A program made the translations under genes and the position numbers. From Tiliqua scincoides (Eukaryota; Chordata; Lepidosauria; Squamata; Scincidae), in assembly GCF_035046505.1 (NCBI RefSeq), contig NC_089826.1:83958254-84022253 (forward strand): DNA of 64,000 nucleotides, given 5' to 3'. Below, piece by piece: positions 11,201 to 26,200 of this stretch. The number at the start of each line of letters is the position of its first letter. Position 1 is the stretch's first letter. Under the pieces are notes generated by a model. It was not told where the DNA came from, did no database searches, and worked only from the letters and a program-made list of their open reading frames with translations.

Positions 11201-14200
11201 ATGATGTGGTGTTTACAGGGATTCCATGTTTTGACAGCTGTTTGACAGCTCTGGGAAGGCAGGGCTGGCTCCACAGCTGTAATCAATCAAGACCAATGGA
11301 GACCTGGATGGACACCTGAGCTTCATTTGACCTTGATGGGACTTTGAATGGACATGGACTGAAGAGATGGCTCACCTGAGCCTAATTTGGACTTAACAAG
11401 GGTCCTAATTTGGACTTAACAAGCTCACAGGTGAGCTGCATTTTGGATTATGAGACATCCAAGGATAAAAGGCAGCTTCAGGCAGAGCTACCCTGACCCA
11501 GAGGGAGATGCTACCTGACCCAGCCCTATGGGAGAAGGGGGACTGCCAGGACCCTGCTGGAGAACACAGAAGAGAGAACTGCCAGGACTCTACTGCAGAG
11601 GACACAGAGGAGGGACTCTGCTGCAGAAGACTGGACTGTGCTTTGGAGACTGGATTGGTCTTGGACTGGAGGCTTCAGACCTTTACCCATTGAGTTAAGT
11701 GGAGTTTTGGGGAGGAAAAGCCTCAGGACAAGAGGACTTGGAGGGAGTGTATGTGTTTGTAGCAATTAATTTGGTTAATTGCTCAACTGATAAGGAGTTC
11801 TGTTTGTTTCCTTTGCACACCACAGCTGTTCTTGGAAAAGGAGGGTGTTAATTAGCCAAAAGTGGGCATTAGAAGGGAGTTGGAATATTCGGATGGGACA
11901 CTGTCATCTTGAATTTCACAAGATTTGTGCACTGTGATCTTGGATCTCATGAGATATAGGTGCTCTCATCTTGGATCTCACAAGATTTCACAAGTTCAAA
12001 GATGGTGGTGCCTAGCTGAGCAAGGAAAAAGAGGCTTTGGGGACATCATGACCCAGGTAAGTTTGAGAACCACTGCTATAGTGAATTCTCATCTAGCCAT
12101 GCAACAAGTGAGTAAGGGTGGCCATACGGTGAGCTTCCTTACTCCTGATCAGTGTCAAGCAGGGACCTCACCGTGGAATGACCACATCTCACTGTGGAAT
12201 GACCACATCTTGAGACATACAAAATTATGCAGGGGATGGACAGAGTAGATAGGGAGATGCTCTTTACACTCTCACATAATACCAGAACCAGGGGGCATCC
12301 ACTAAAATTGAGTGTTGGGCGGGTTAGGACAGACAAAAGAAAATATATCTTTACTCAGCGTGTGGTCAGTCTGTGGAACTCCTTGCCACAGGATGTGGTG
12401 CTGGTGTCTAGCCTAGATGCCTTTAAAAGGGGATTGGACAAGTTTCTGGAGGAAAAATCCATTATGGGGTACAAGCCATGATGTGTATGCGCAACCTCCT
12501 GATTTTAGAAATGGGTTATGTCAGAAGGCCAGATGCAAGGGAGGGCACCAGGATGAGGTCTCTTGTTATCTGGTGTGCTCCCTGGGGCATTTGGTGGGCC
12601 GCTGTGAGATACAGGAAGCTGGACTAGATGGGCCTATGGCCTGATCCAGTGGGGCTATTCTTATGTGCTCACTGTGAAAATGCCCCTGAATGGTAAGGTA
12701 GGGATGGGAAACTTGCCAGACACTCATCCCTGTGGTGAAAGTAACATCTAGATCAAATCCATGCTCATTTCATATTCTGATGCAGCCCTTCCTTGCAAAT
12801 GAGCAAATAACCTACACAGCTGTGCAGTGCCTTGGCTTTCTTAAGGAAGGAAGGAAGGAAGGAAGGAAGGAAGGAAGGTGGCTTTGATGTGTAAATTCAT
12901 CAGCATTAATGATTTTGATATAGCCACAAGGCAGTGGAGGTTTGAGGTCAGAGTTTCCTTCTCTTAGATGAGCTGCCTTCCTAGGCTGATGAGTCCCATC
13001 TATCCGGTGGCCTCTTATGACATGTACAGCCAAACTGAGGGCCTATTCTTATCCCCAGCCCCCAGGGGAGCCCCATACCCACTGCCTTGTGGCTATATTC
13101 AGTTGTGGAAAAGGCTTCAGGAGTCAACCTCGAGGCAAAATCAGGAGCCGGAGTCCCTGAGGCAGTTCACGGCTGTACACAGTCATGCTCTGGCAACTCC
13201 TGCAATGCCACTGGAACCAACCATATTGGCTTCTGCCTTTCCACTGGACCATTCCAGTGACGTGGAGAGGGGGGATTTGCTGCATGGGTAACAGCCTATC
13301 CTTCATACCTTCTTTACCCAGGCTTCGCGCACTGGAGAGGACACTAATCACCATTCAGAGCGTGATACCATAGTCTTTCGAGACTGAAGGGTTGCCAACA
13401 ACAACAATGATTTTGAGAACTCTAAAGTGGATTCAGCATGTTTAGGTTAGCAGTAGTGCCTGAAAAGATGTATTTGAAAACTCACCAAAGGAATAAAACA
13501 GCAGTCCTGCACCCAGGACAATCATATTAGTACTCCAGCCAATTAAAAGAAAAGCAGGAATTGACAGCATGATTGCCTGCAAAAAGAGAAGAGTGAGAAG
13601 GTTTGCAGTACACAAAGTTCTATCAAATGGTAAAAACCTGAAGGCAGAATTTTCTACACCACTAGTCTTTCCCCCTGTCCAAATGCTATTCAATCCCTCA
13701 TAATGGAAACGGAGAGATCAATGTGATGCATTAAGAGTGAAGTGACAAAAAGGAAAAAAAAAGTGATCTGAAAGCAAAAGGGAGGGGAAAAATAAAACTG
13801 CAAACATGACGTATTTAACAAGGCAGTTCTATGCAAATTCCAGTGCTACTGCGTTCACTGAGGTCTAATTCCCTCGTAAGTGTACTCTGAAATGCTAAAA
13901 AGCAGCCTACCCTTTTCACAGCCTTGAGTTCATTTCCTGGTTTTATTTGGCGAGTGCAGCCTCCCTGGATCACAGCCATCGTCATTCCGATGAAGAAAAA
14001 CATCTTCCCTTGCTCCATGCTAAGAAATAGCAAGAGGCAGAAAAGAACTGCATAAATTTAATTTCACATTGAAGCTGGTGGAAATGGACGGTAGTTTTTA
14101 CAAGAGTAAAAAATGGTTTGGGAGGCTTACACATTTTTTATGCATTTTTTTTTTGTCCAATTGTCTCCTGTGATCAAATGGGTTTTGCATGGTTTTATAT

Positions 14201-17200
14201 TTAAAGCAGTGTTTCTCAAACTGTTAGTTGGGACTCACTAGGCAGGTCACGAGCTAATTTCAGGTGAGTCCCCATTCATTTCAATATTTAATTTTAATAT
14301 ATTAGACATTATGCTACCATGGCATGTGACTGCATTGGAGAAATGTTACAGATCTGTACTTTTAAAAGGCTACTCTGTATATGCTTTTAACAGTGATAGC
14401 ACAAACATTTTGCTTCCTTAAACGTTACACCAATTCCTGGGTATATATGGGGTGCTAATTCAAAAAATGGCATCCATTTTGCCCTATCATGTCTAGCTTT
14501 GGAGACACGGCATAGCCTCATTAGTGAATGGTTCAAGCAGCTTCCTCATGAGGAAGCCTACACCATGGCTGCAACCCTAACCTCACATTCCAGGGAGTAA
14601 GACCCACTGAACACAATAGAACTTGCTTACCCCATTGGCACGGCTATACCAGGGTTGGAAAGTTGGATAGGATTTGGCCCTAAGGGGTTATGCCAGCTGA
14701 GTCCCCACTTAGGAAGCCAATAGGCCAAAGATTCTCAAGAAGGATGGCTTTTAAAAGAGTAGCACTAAAGAAATTTTCTGAATTGGATCCATAATATCTA
14801 ATGTAGGTGGGGAAATAAAATGTTGCACACAACATAGAACTCAGCTGAATAAATATACATTATGGAAACTAAACTGTGTTTATAGGTCTGCTTTTCAAGG
14901 CTCAACATTTCTGCTGACATACAAAAAAATCTTTCAGTTTCTGGATGTGAATCAGCATAGCTGAGCCAGAAACTCATGTGATTATTTCACTGATGCATCT
15001 GAACATAATTTCTCACAACTAATTTCCTTAATAAAGGTAGAACACTCTAAAATTCTTTAGCTTAGAATAGGGAGGTACTCAAAACCCAATTTCAACTTAA
15101 GAGTATGATTTAATTCTTTTTGTCATTTTTTGTCATCTTTTTTTTTTCATAATGGTATACCCAAGAGATCCCAAAATGCTTAAAAGGAGTTTGTTTGAGG
15201 CACAATAATGAATTAAATGGATGCTGATGTGCACACAGTTAGAAACGCCATGTAATAATACCTGGTGAACTGGAAGTGTTGATGGACAAGAAAACTCAAG
15301 GTGTATTCCAGTCCAGAGAACAGGAAGAGATACAGGAAGTACACCAGACCAAGGATCTTGAGATCTGTTAAAACAATACAGTGCTCAAACTACATTGTAA
15401 CAATTGCACAAATTGCATGGCTGTTGGTCCATGACAGCAGAATGCCTGCTCCAATATCTCTAAAACAAGCAACACTTCTAACCTGAATTATTTTCAAGCA
15501 AGTCCTATGCATCAAACTTTAAATATGTTGCAGACATCCTCAAGTTGTAGCAGAGGGGAGGCAGTAATGTCTTAAATAAATACATTTTAAAAGTTTGAGA
15601 AATAAAGAACCTTTCCTGCCAAATCCCCTTCACAGGAAGCTTTTAGCTTTTAAACACTTTGCTAATTCTTCCTTAGCAAGAATTCTTCTTTGGGGGTGTC
15701 AAGGATGCCAGCACTATTACCAGTACTTGGTAGCCCAGAGCAACTGTGCTATTGGAATCATTTAAAAAGGTTCCCATTAATCTTGGAGTTTCATTCAGTA
15801 TGCAAGGGATGTTGCAAGCAAAACTAACCTGGCATATATAAGCAGGTCTGCAAGAGAAATAAGAATGCTTCCATTGAATTAACATGTTACACAGTAGCTG
15901 TGAATACGGATAAAATATAAGGTACAGACATGCTGAATTGGGTCCTTCTGGGTCAATACTGTTGCACTGAGTGGCCTCTGTAAGTGGCTTTTTTTTCCCC
16001 CCAGCCCTTTTACTAGAGATCCTTCAAGCAGAGATGTTGGAAATGAACAGATGTGCCATGCATGCAAAACACATATCTAATGGTCTTTTCATGTTAGGGG
16101 TTGTATAAATGCATAACTCAAATTGATTTGTTCATTGGGATGACTGCCAAGAGCCAGCAGAAAATGCAGCACTGTTAATATTTTCAGGAAAGAGCCAGCC
16201 CTCATTAGGGAGAAAGATAATACAAGCTTTATGCAAAGTCAGGATTGATCAGAAGAGGCAAAAAGTGTCATGAAATAAATCACTTCCTAAGGAAAAAAAA
16301 ATGCTATAAAACTTAACAGTGAAGCTTATGGACTTGCTTTTTTTCGAAGGGGAATCCATTCTCTGGCTTACTGCAGAGAACTGGAACAAGGCCCAAGGAC
16401 TGACTAGGCCAGTTGCCGACTGAAAACCAGATACCACAGAGGACACCTAATGGGGAAATGGAAAATACAACATAATGATACTAACACAGAGAAAAGGAAA
16501 TCTCAAGTCCGACTTATTACAAAATGTACTGGAGTTACAGGTTGTCATGCTTCTTATTGAGGTTCTTACACTTTTTAAAAATGCCTACATGCTATACATC
16601 AGGACCTTTTCCATGAAGAACTGAAATATGGCAATTGCATATACAGTGGGCCCTTAGTATCTGCAGGGGATCCATTTCCAGACCCCCCCCCCCGGACACC
16701 AATTTCCATGGATAATCAAATCTGCAGGGAGGGCCTCAACAACCTCCTGGATGTGCCCTCCAGGAGGCCTTCTGAGGCCTGCTGAGACCATGCACACTTC
16801 CAGTCACATCTGGGATGTCCTTGAGGCCCTCCATACATAGGATTGGCACCTGTGTTGAGTCAAATCCACGGACAGGGAGGGCCCACTGTATTGTACAAGG
16901 AATCAGCATTAAGAAGGTCCAACACAGGCTTCATGATCTTACTACAAGGGCAACCTGTAAAAATGACAAGGCACAGACAGGTTTGCTGAGCCACAATCCA
17001 CTCCCACAGCCATCAAGAGGTACCATGTTCTTCAGAGTGAGCCAGCTTCCAGCCACATCCATATGAAAAAGTGTGGAGCTGGCACAGACCTTATGGCGGC
17101 CACCTGTTCTGGTGCTATTTTCAACCCCACAAGATTGTTCTGTGAGAAAGGTGAGCAACAGCTCTTGGTTCTGCACACACCCTCATTTTTTCCCCTGCTA

Positions 17201-20200
17201 CTCTCACAGTATGCCAGAGCAATACAGGCATGGGCTTCCTTATTCCCTATTACTCAGTTGCAACACCAACATGACCATCATCTGCTTCTAGAACTTCTTA
17301 CCCGTTTTTCTTTGGGGAGTGTTTCCGGCAAGAAGAGGACGATGAAAATCAGGTCAGTAACTGCAAACATGACAGCAAAAATAGCTGACTGGAAGTAGAA
17401 GACGTCTCCCTTCCCTTTCTCCATGGCAAGGTAAGCACCAAGCATAGGGCCAAAGGTAAAACCCAAGGAGAAAGCCACACCAATCATTGCCTGGGGAAAC
17501 AAAGCTAATATTGACATGTTCCATTTCATTTAGGGTATACATAATTATTGATTCTTAAATAAAAACCTCAAGAATTGTTGGAAAGAAGTACTGTTCCGAC
17601 GTTATAAAATATTTAAAATATTTCTATTTTAACTACTCTATTTGTATATATATTGTTGCATTGTGTTTTTCAAACTAGATCGTTTGGGAATAAAAATATT
17701 GTTAAATAATTCCAAGACACACACACAAGAGAGAGATTGGCCAATGCCACATCTTTGAAAAACAGTATGCGCACAACCCAATCCTAACCAACTTTTCAGA
17801 ACTGATGCAACTGCATGCATTGGAGCCCCCAAGTATGGGAACAAATGTTTCCTTGAGGAGGCCTCTGTGACTGCCCCACCATCACAGAATGTACACCCCC
17901 GCAATGGCACGGCTGCATTGGCATTGGAAGATTGGTCAGCTTTGGGTTGTTAGTTTTGTTAAAATATCTAAGGTAGGTGCCTATCCTTCGTGCAACCGGT
18001 TATGGAAAATACGCAGCATGAACTATATATGCCCTTTTGAAGCTATTTGTTACTTCCTAATTAACGACATTGTACAAATGTTGCTAGACCACAAGCCACT
18101 GAAGCAGAAGTGTAGTGTTGCAGGCAACTGTTAGTAACAGATGAATAACAGCAGAAAATTAAAGAAATGGACTTCAATATCCACATGGAGCGGAGCTAAT
18201 TTAAATATAAAAACAAGACCAATAAACTCAACAACAATAAAAATATGTAGGAGGTGGCCAAAAAAGCCTATGATAAAAAGAGGAAAGCTCTCAGTCAAGA
18301 TTGCACAAATCTAGCAGGTGGCTGCAAGTCTCAGTTCTCCTGTAGGCTAGAAAGGAGCACGAAGCTTGGTGGGCCAAGGTCAAACTAGATACAACTGGAA
18401 AGTTCCAATCCTTCCCTCAAGATCCTGGGTAATTGTGACCCTAGGATGCCAGTGCAGCAGTCTGCAAATCCACAAGCAAAGGCCACTGAAGTGCTTACGG
18501 CAAATGAAGAATGGCCATGCTCATGCTCAGTGATTTTCAGCACTGTGCCACACACATTGGTGTGCCGCAAATGGTCTGCAGGTGGGCTGTGAGAGTTTAG
18601 GGGAGGGTCAAATATCAGTAGGCCATAGGAGGATGTGAGCCCCAGCCGGCAGTGTGGTGTACCTTGTCAATTCTCAAAAAACCGAGAGTGTGTCTTGACA
18701 ATTTTAGTGCCTTCTCAGTGTGCCGTGAGATGGGAAAGGTTGAAAATCATGCTTATTAATATGCCTCCAAGCCCACTATCTTCATTGAGAGCACATTCAC
18801 TTGCATTATTTGCTTTAAAAAATAAAAAAAAACTCTGCAGATTTTTGATCAATGACTGAACAGGAGACTTCTAACCAAAAGCCCAAATCTAACCAAAAGT
18901 CCAAATCTGAGCCACTAACTCACCATGCCTTTACTTCGAGCTTTTGGACAGTGCAGGTCGGCAATTATAGCAGTGGAGAGACTGACGTTCCCTTTGCTTA
19001 TTCCCCCAATGATTCTGGAGAAAAGAAATAACCCAAAACTCCTGGAAATGGCCCAGAGCGTGTAGGATATTATCAGACCAATCTATAAGAAAAGAAATAC
19101 CTGCTTTCGTTACAGAAGACAGCAAAGTCAGTTCATTGAAATAAATTTCTGAACAGGAGGATTTTCTAAAAGCAAAGGAAACCTTGACTTGCTCCACCAA
19201 GGGCTCAGTCATGGGTTTCAACTGAAAATTGGACTAATATTTAACAATTAGCATTTCAACTGAAAATTGGACTAGCATGGACTAGCGTCTCAACTTTGAA
19301 CAGAACCTGAACCATTATTCAAATACAGGTGGGGCCTCAGTATCGACAGGGCATCCATCCTTGGACCCCCTGCAGATGTTGAAATTCACAGATAATCAAA
19401 TCCACAATCAGCCCCTTTAAGCCCTCCAAAGGGGACTGGAGCTACTGGAGGGCTTCCCCCGGGCCTCCGAATGCCTTTTATGGCATAAAAACCACTTCCG
19501 TTTTCTCTCTGGAAACCGGAACAGCCATTCTAAAGCCTGCAGAAGCAGTGGACGGACACATGCTGTTTCTGCGGGCTTCAGAAAACCCTCTGGAGGTGAC
19601 TGGAGCACAGCTACGGTCCCCTACATAGGGCTCCAGTGGGGCTAACAAATCTGGCTCCATGTGGGTCTAGGACAGGGGTGCTCAATAGGTGGATCGTGAT
19701 CTACCGGTAGATCGCGAGGCAAAATGAGTAGATCGCGGAGTGCCGACCCCCCCCTTCAGGTGCCTCTGGGAGGAAACGCCGGGAGTAAGGCCCATTGTAC
19801 TCAATGGGGCTTACTCCCAGGTAAGTGTGGCTAAGATTGCAGCCTCACAGCCTAATCCTAGGCATGTCTACTCAGGAGTAAGTCCTGTTATACTCAGTGG
19901 GGCTCAAGGTACACCAACATACATTGTACACATAAATGTTATATGTTATGATGGCGCGAACATTGTAAAAAAAAAAAACTCTGGTAGATCTCCGGGCCTT
20001 GCTGGGTTTCAAAGTAGCTCTCGAGCCAAAAAAAGTGTGAGCACCCCTGGTCTAGGAGACCCACATTGAGTCAGATCTGCAGATGCAGAATCCGTCGATA
20101 TGGTGGCTCCACCTGTACAAATAGAACCTCAGTAGGAAATTCAAGATACTGATTCAAAATAAAGGGATACACTTACTGGCCACAACCACTTTGAGTCATA

Positions 20201-23200
20201 ATCATATAAAGTCAGTATCTGGAATGGGTTGTCCAGGAATCCATATTTGGCCTTAAGGCTGAGAGGCAGCAATGTCTGCTTTCTAAAGAACCTTAAAATT
20301 ACATACCAGGGAAGCATACTATGAAGTTAATCAATCTGGAGGGAAGGATTAGCAGACAGTCTCCCTTGTGCCATTGTGCTTAGCCAGTCTTTTGAGTTTT
20401 TAAAAGTTACAATTTAAACCTTTCCTTTCTTGTCTGAATACCAGGATACAGTGTAGCTATTTAATCAACTCCCTTGCAAACTGGCTGGATCTGTGGAGGC
20501 TAAGCCATCAGAATCCCAAACCATACCAAGTGCAGCAGCCCCTCAAGGTCCCAGCTTGGGTGTAAATAGATCCATAAGTCTAGAGAAGGGGAATGAGGAT
20601 ATGTATGGGATAGAATAGATATGTGAGCGAGCAAGATGGTGGGTACATTTTGCTTTAGTTTTAAATTTAAGTTTAAATTGGACTTTCTGTTCACACAGCC
20701 ACTAAACGTGCAATGACTGCACAAGAAATGTGTCCCATGTTGATCCTCTAGCCAGTGACAAGCTATTTGTAAAAGCTCAGTACCACTTCTTCTTCAGTTT
20801 TGGCACTCAACCACAATGGCATTGAACTCCATAGTTGCAATCAAGTGCAAAAATCTGATCTGACCCGACAGTGCATGTGGCACAAAGTTTCATGTGGATA
20901 GCTCACCCAAGATTGAACACTCAGGTGAATACAACCACACATTCGTAACTATTTCCTTCAACAGAATATCGTCTGTCATATATTCCCCGGTACATGTCAA
21001 TTTTCAATTTTCTTCTCCATGTACTGAGAATTCTGTTTGGTGGTTGTTGACTTAACTCAGTAAATAGTTTGTTGATATATCCATTGTCCATGGTTCTTTC
21101 CAATTAAAGATCTCCAGAGGTGATCACTGTGGTTTTTCAGTAAGAGACAATTAAGAGGCCAAGAAAAAGGATTTCCCATAAAGCCATGCTCCTTTGGCTA
21201 TATAAGCAGAATGTGCGATTTCAGAGATGCTGACAAGACAAATATGGATGGGAGAGCTGAGATTTAAATACCAGCTGCTAACTCAACAAGCCCAGTACTG
21301 AGGTTAGGCTATAACTGGTTTCTCTCTGGTACTGTTGGCTACTCACTAGATACAGCTTTTCTGCACTGTACACTTTATACTCCCATCAGCAGACATACCA
21401 CAGTTAACAGCATAACTGGTTTTCTCCCAAAGGAATCGGATGCAGCACCAGTAAGCGGAGAGGCAAAAAACTGAAGGATGGAAAATATGGAGCCAATCAG
21501 ACCTGCAAAAGATTGAACATAAAAATATTGATCTGCAAGAACTGAGTGTAAGCATCACTCACAAAAGTGAAAAGTATGAAAGCAACAAATGTGTATCACT
21601 ACAAGTATGTCAACCAAGGGAGTGATTATTCTGTTAATTTTGTTTTTCTTAATCTCTAACATTGTCAAAAGTTCTCTTGAAAGCAAGGGGCTTCTAAGTG
21701 ATGGGTTAGTCTCCACTGTTGTGCAAGATCTGGTTTTTTGTGTAATAATATTTCCCCAAATATTATTTGTGTTGTGTCACACCACACATGACCTTTTACC
21801 ATATTTTACAGTTATAACCGTCATAAGACTTGGACTATAATATGAATGCTTCCCACTGAACTATAGCAGTATTCATGGTTCAGTGGAAAAACAAATGTTT
21901 CCTTTCCCCCCCAAATGGACCTTAAATAGCAAGTCCAAGAAAAGGCCTCTGCCTGAGATCTTAAAAGTGACTGCATGTGCTAGGAGATACTCCTAAATTA
22001 GATGCATCAATAGTCTGGCTCAAAACAGACAAACAGCTTCACACATTCAGTGCTTTTACAGTAAGAGATGTGCGAAAGAATAGTGCATAATTTAATGCAC
22101 ACAACTGCACATTTGCTTGGACCGATGAGAAAACATCACAGCAAAATTCCTAGGGCGTTAAAAGTGTCCAAAAATTAAGGGGAAAAGCAGGGCATTCATT
22201 TGCAATGAAGTTCAGCAATTCACGACTGGGTGAAGGGAACTAGCTGGATTTTTGGTCAACAAACTCGACCAGCTCCATAGTTTAGAGACCTATTCACTTG
22301 GACATGTGTGCACATCATTTACTTTGCAAAGCTGTCTGTTACTCTCTGTGATTCCCCTTGTTAGCCTGTTAGCTGAGTAAGAAGAACCCACCTGGGAGTG
22401 TTTGAGAGGAGCTGCCTCCTTCCCATAAGATCAGTGTGGATTCACAGGTCACACAGTCAGCTTAGCAATAAAGATGGATGACTTCTATGCTTTCATATTA
22501 TTCCACATCCGAGAGCTTAGAGCCCAAACCAATGAGCTGCGGTGCCAGCGCCCCACAGGCCCAGGCTGTTGTGGAACTGATGTGTCACTGGTGCTGGGTT
22601 TCAGCACCCAAAAATCGCCACCAAGAGCTCCTGGTGGTGACTATGACCAGTGGCTGGTGGCACAGCATTTGGGGGTGGGGGAGGGTGGGAAAGGGGCAGA
22701 ATTGGGTGGGGGAGGAGTAGGCCCGGGAGGGGAGCAGAGATGGCAGGAGGCTCTACTGCCATATCCTGACTCCCCTCCCAGGCCAGGAAACCTGAAACTG
22801 GTCTCCTCAATTCTGTGCCCTCTCAATAGTAGGTGCAGAATTGAAGAGACCCACTGGGGCAGCCTGGGTGCTACACGGGGTAAGGTGCTACAGGGTACAT
22901 TTGTTCCTTTACCCTGAGAAGACCTGGCGCTGCCTCACTGGCCCCACAGGATACAGCCGTTGCCATTTTGCCACTGCTGTATCCCTGGGTGCTGGGGAAG
23001 CTTAGGATTGGGCTGTTAATCTCCTTCCATTGAATCTATGTGTCAATTCTCCATTGGTTTAGATATGATGTTTCAAACATGATCTGATTTCTTGCTTCGT
23101 CATGCTCTACTTTTCTTAAGAAGCATGCGCTGAGCTCCATTTTTAAAAATGGAGTGATTAAAGGAATATTTTCCACACTTTAACATGTTGGCAGGGTGAC

Positions 23201-26200
23201 CAGACACCCTTTTTTCCCCAGGGCATGTCCTTTTTTTAAATCCTTGTGTGCTGGAAAAGAACTTAAATCGCCTTTTCCCTGTGAGTGGGCCCCTGCAGGT
23301 AGCACAAAGCCTTCTTGTAATTAATAAATTATAAGTAATATAGTTTTAAATTTAATAAGTAATATGGTGTTTAAATTAACTGCATGAAATCCATACACAA
23401 GTGTTCTTAGCTTTTACGTTGTCATGTCCTACATTTTTCTTGGATGCCCTACATTTTAAGGTGCCTTGTTCTCTCTTGCGGTTATGACATCTGGTCACCC
23501 TGCATATTGAGGACCCAGTTTGGTCAAGCAAATATCACAGGCAACATATATGAAGAGCTTGCATTAGGTTCTGAACTTTTTCATCCTTTTTAATGCAACA
23601 CAAACTACAATTTCCTTAAAATGTTACTTTAAAACCTTGTGCTTTGGGTGGGAGGTCATTCATGCTCAAGTTCACCTATGATTTCTTAGTTAATACCTTA
23701 CTAACAGTTTTGAACACTACCATTAGTTACTAACTCACATTACAAACAGTACACCTGAAAATACAGGGGATGGGAATTTTTTTTTTTTTTAATAAAAGGT
23801 TGGACAAGTTAATCACCATTCACATCACTATTCAAATATTGGGGTAGTGGCAACTGATTAAGATTTTTCAGAGTTTAAGAGGGTCTAAAAAACCCCTAAA
23901 TCAACAGACTGGGCTCTCTTGCTTTCTGTTCACATACATATTTTATATAACTTGCATCTATTACCATTTGCTACTAGTCCAGTCTAGCTCCTGTAATGTT
24001 GGTCTCTCCTTGGTGTCATGATTTCATTTTCTGTACCTAATTTGAAATGGTGCTGAAATGCTCAGCTTTCAGAAGATGGTCTTTGAGGTCACTACTGATA
24101 CGAGAACTAAGATTTCTCATTCAGATGCAAAGTGTAGCTTTTACCTTGCTGGCTGCAGAAGTTTGAACTTGCCCCTCCCTGTGCTGTGACACAGAGGGGT
24201 TACTTTACTCTCTGCCAGAAAGAACAACAGCCTGTCTGAAATGCACTGCCTACTTCTTTAGGGCTGGCAATTAAGAGCTCTGTCCTATTCTTGGTCTCCA
24301 GCATCTAAGCTGGGACGGTTTATTAGTTGGAATGCTTTTGTTTGTTTTTCATAGAGGTTTGATTGTACACTTGCTTTTATTCCGGAAATACACATTTTCC
24401 TCTTCTTTGAGGTTATTCATTTTGTCTTGGATATTCAAACGCTCTGGCCCAACCCAACCCAATATAAATCTCAAACCATTTGTTTCTACACTGATATTTT
24501 AAAACAGAATTACTATGCTGGATTTCGGTGCTGTTTCACCTATTAATGCAGAGCCAAACCCAGGATTGCTATCAAGTGCTGGGCAGGGCAGAGGAAAACT
24601 GGCTGGTGTGAAGTTTGAGGAGAATTGGCAGCAAGGAGAAGAGGCTCCTAGTGGAACCATATGCTCTGTTCTTGCCAGGGAAGGTTTTTCTGGCGCACAG
24701 CGATCTCCAGTTTGAAGACCACTGGTTTAGGATGTAAATACTTGAAGGATCATCTCTCTCCACATGTGTCTGTCCGCCTAGTGAGAACTTCTAGGGATGC
24801 TCTGTGGCAAGTTCATTGGAATCTCAATTGATGATAACCTGTGAGAAAACCTTTTCCATTACAGTGCCCAGCCTCTGGAATTCCCTCCCAGAGGACGTTA
24901 AATCTGCCGCTTCTCTTCTGGCATTTCAGAGGGGGATCAATACATTTTTATTTGCCCTAGCCTTTCATTGACTGATTTTGATTGACTTTTTTTTCCTGGC
25001 TCCATAGTGCTTTAAGTTGATTATATTTTCTTTTCCTTTCACGAATAAAGGGTGGGGAAAAATTGTTTTTGCTTTATTTGGTTGATTATTTTTACTTGTC
25101 GTTGTAATATCATTTATGTATTTGACATTACTATATTGTAATTTAATTTTAAATGAATTGTGAACCATAAGAACAGCCCCACTGGATCAGGCCATAGGCC
25201 CATCTAGTCCAGCTTCCTGTATCTCACAGCGGCCCACCAAATGCCCCAGGGAGCACACCAGATAACAAGAGACCTGAATCCTTGTGCCCTCCCTTGCATC
25301 TGACATAGCCCATTTCTAAAATCAGGAGGTTGCGCATACACATCATGGCTTGTATCCCGTAATGGATTTTTCCTCCAGAAACTTGTCCAATCCTCTTTTA
25401 AAGGCGTCCAGGCCAGACGCCGTCACCACATCCTGTGGCAAGGAGTTCCACAGACCAACCACACGCTGAGTAAAGAAATATTTTCTTTTGTCTGTCCTAA
25501 CTCTCCCAACACTCAATTTTTGTGGATGTCCCCTGGTTCTGGTGTTATGTGAGAGTGTAAAGAGCATCTCTCTATCCACTCTGTCCCTCCCCTGCATAAT
25601 TTTGTATGTCTCAATCATGTCCCCCCTCAGGCGTCTCTTTTCACTTTTCAACTTCCCTTCCAAGATATGAAAGGGCAGAGCAAAAATCCTTTAAAGGCCT
25701 CTTTATTATCGACTGTCCTTTGAATCGTTCGATATTGAAACTCCATCCATACCTCCAAATAAGACACTGTTGTATTTTCTTTCAGGCGGCATCCCGATCA
25801 CTTCCGCAAACCGATCCACCCCATGCTGCAACGTCCTGTAGAAGCCATCCTGTGGAAGAAAAGCATTGCCCAGGTGGGATGCAGGTGGCCATTCTGCAGG
25901 AATACCTGTATCTCTATCTATTGTGAGGTATTTAAAAAAATAACCACAAGAAACACACTTTTCCATTTTACTCTTAATTCAAGGGCAGGCCTTTGAATCT
26001 TCCCTCCCCATGCTGAAATTTATATAACCCTTATTGAAATGAGACACAGGGTACAATCCAAAGGTGCCATGAGCCAAAGCAAGTAACTTGCGCTGGCCCA
26101 GGAGGTTTGCAAATATGCCATAAGGCATGTTTGTGCTTCCTCAGGAGGAAGCCGCATCAGCGCATGGAGGTGCACCAATACACGGAGCCTGAATCCAGTC

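Noticed and set aside
12843-12878. CRISPR-like or satellite array
   Set aside because: A plain GGAA microsatellite; no spacer structure exists anywhere in the window.
22474-22917. 147-codon open frame
   Set aside because: Falls within a G/C-rich TIR element with TTA target sites; no motif or splice context.
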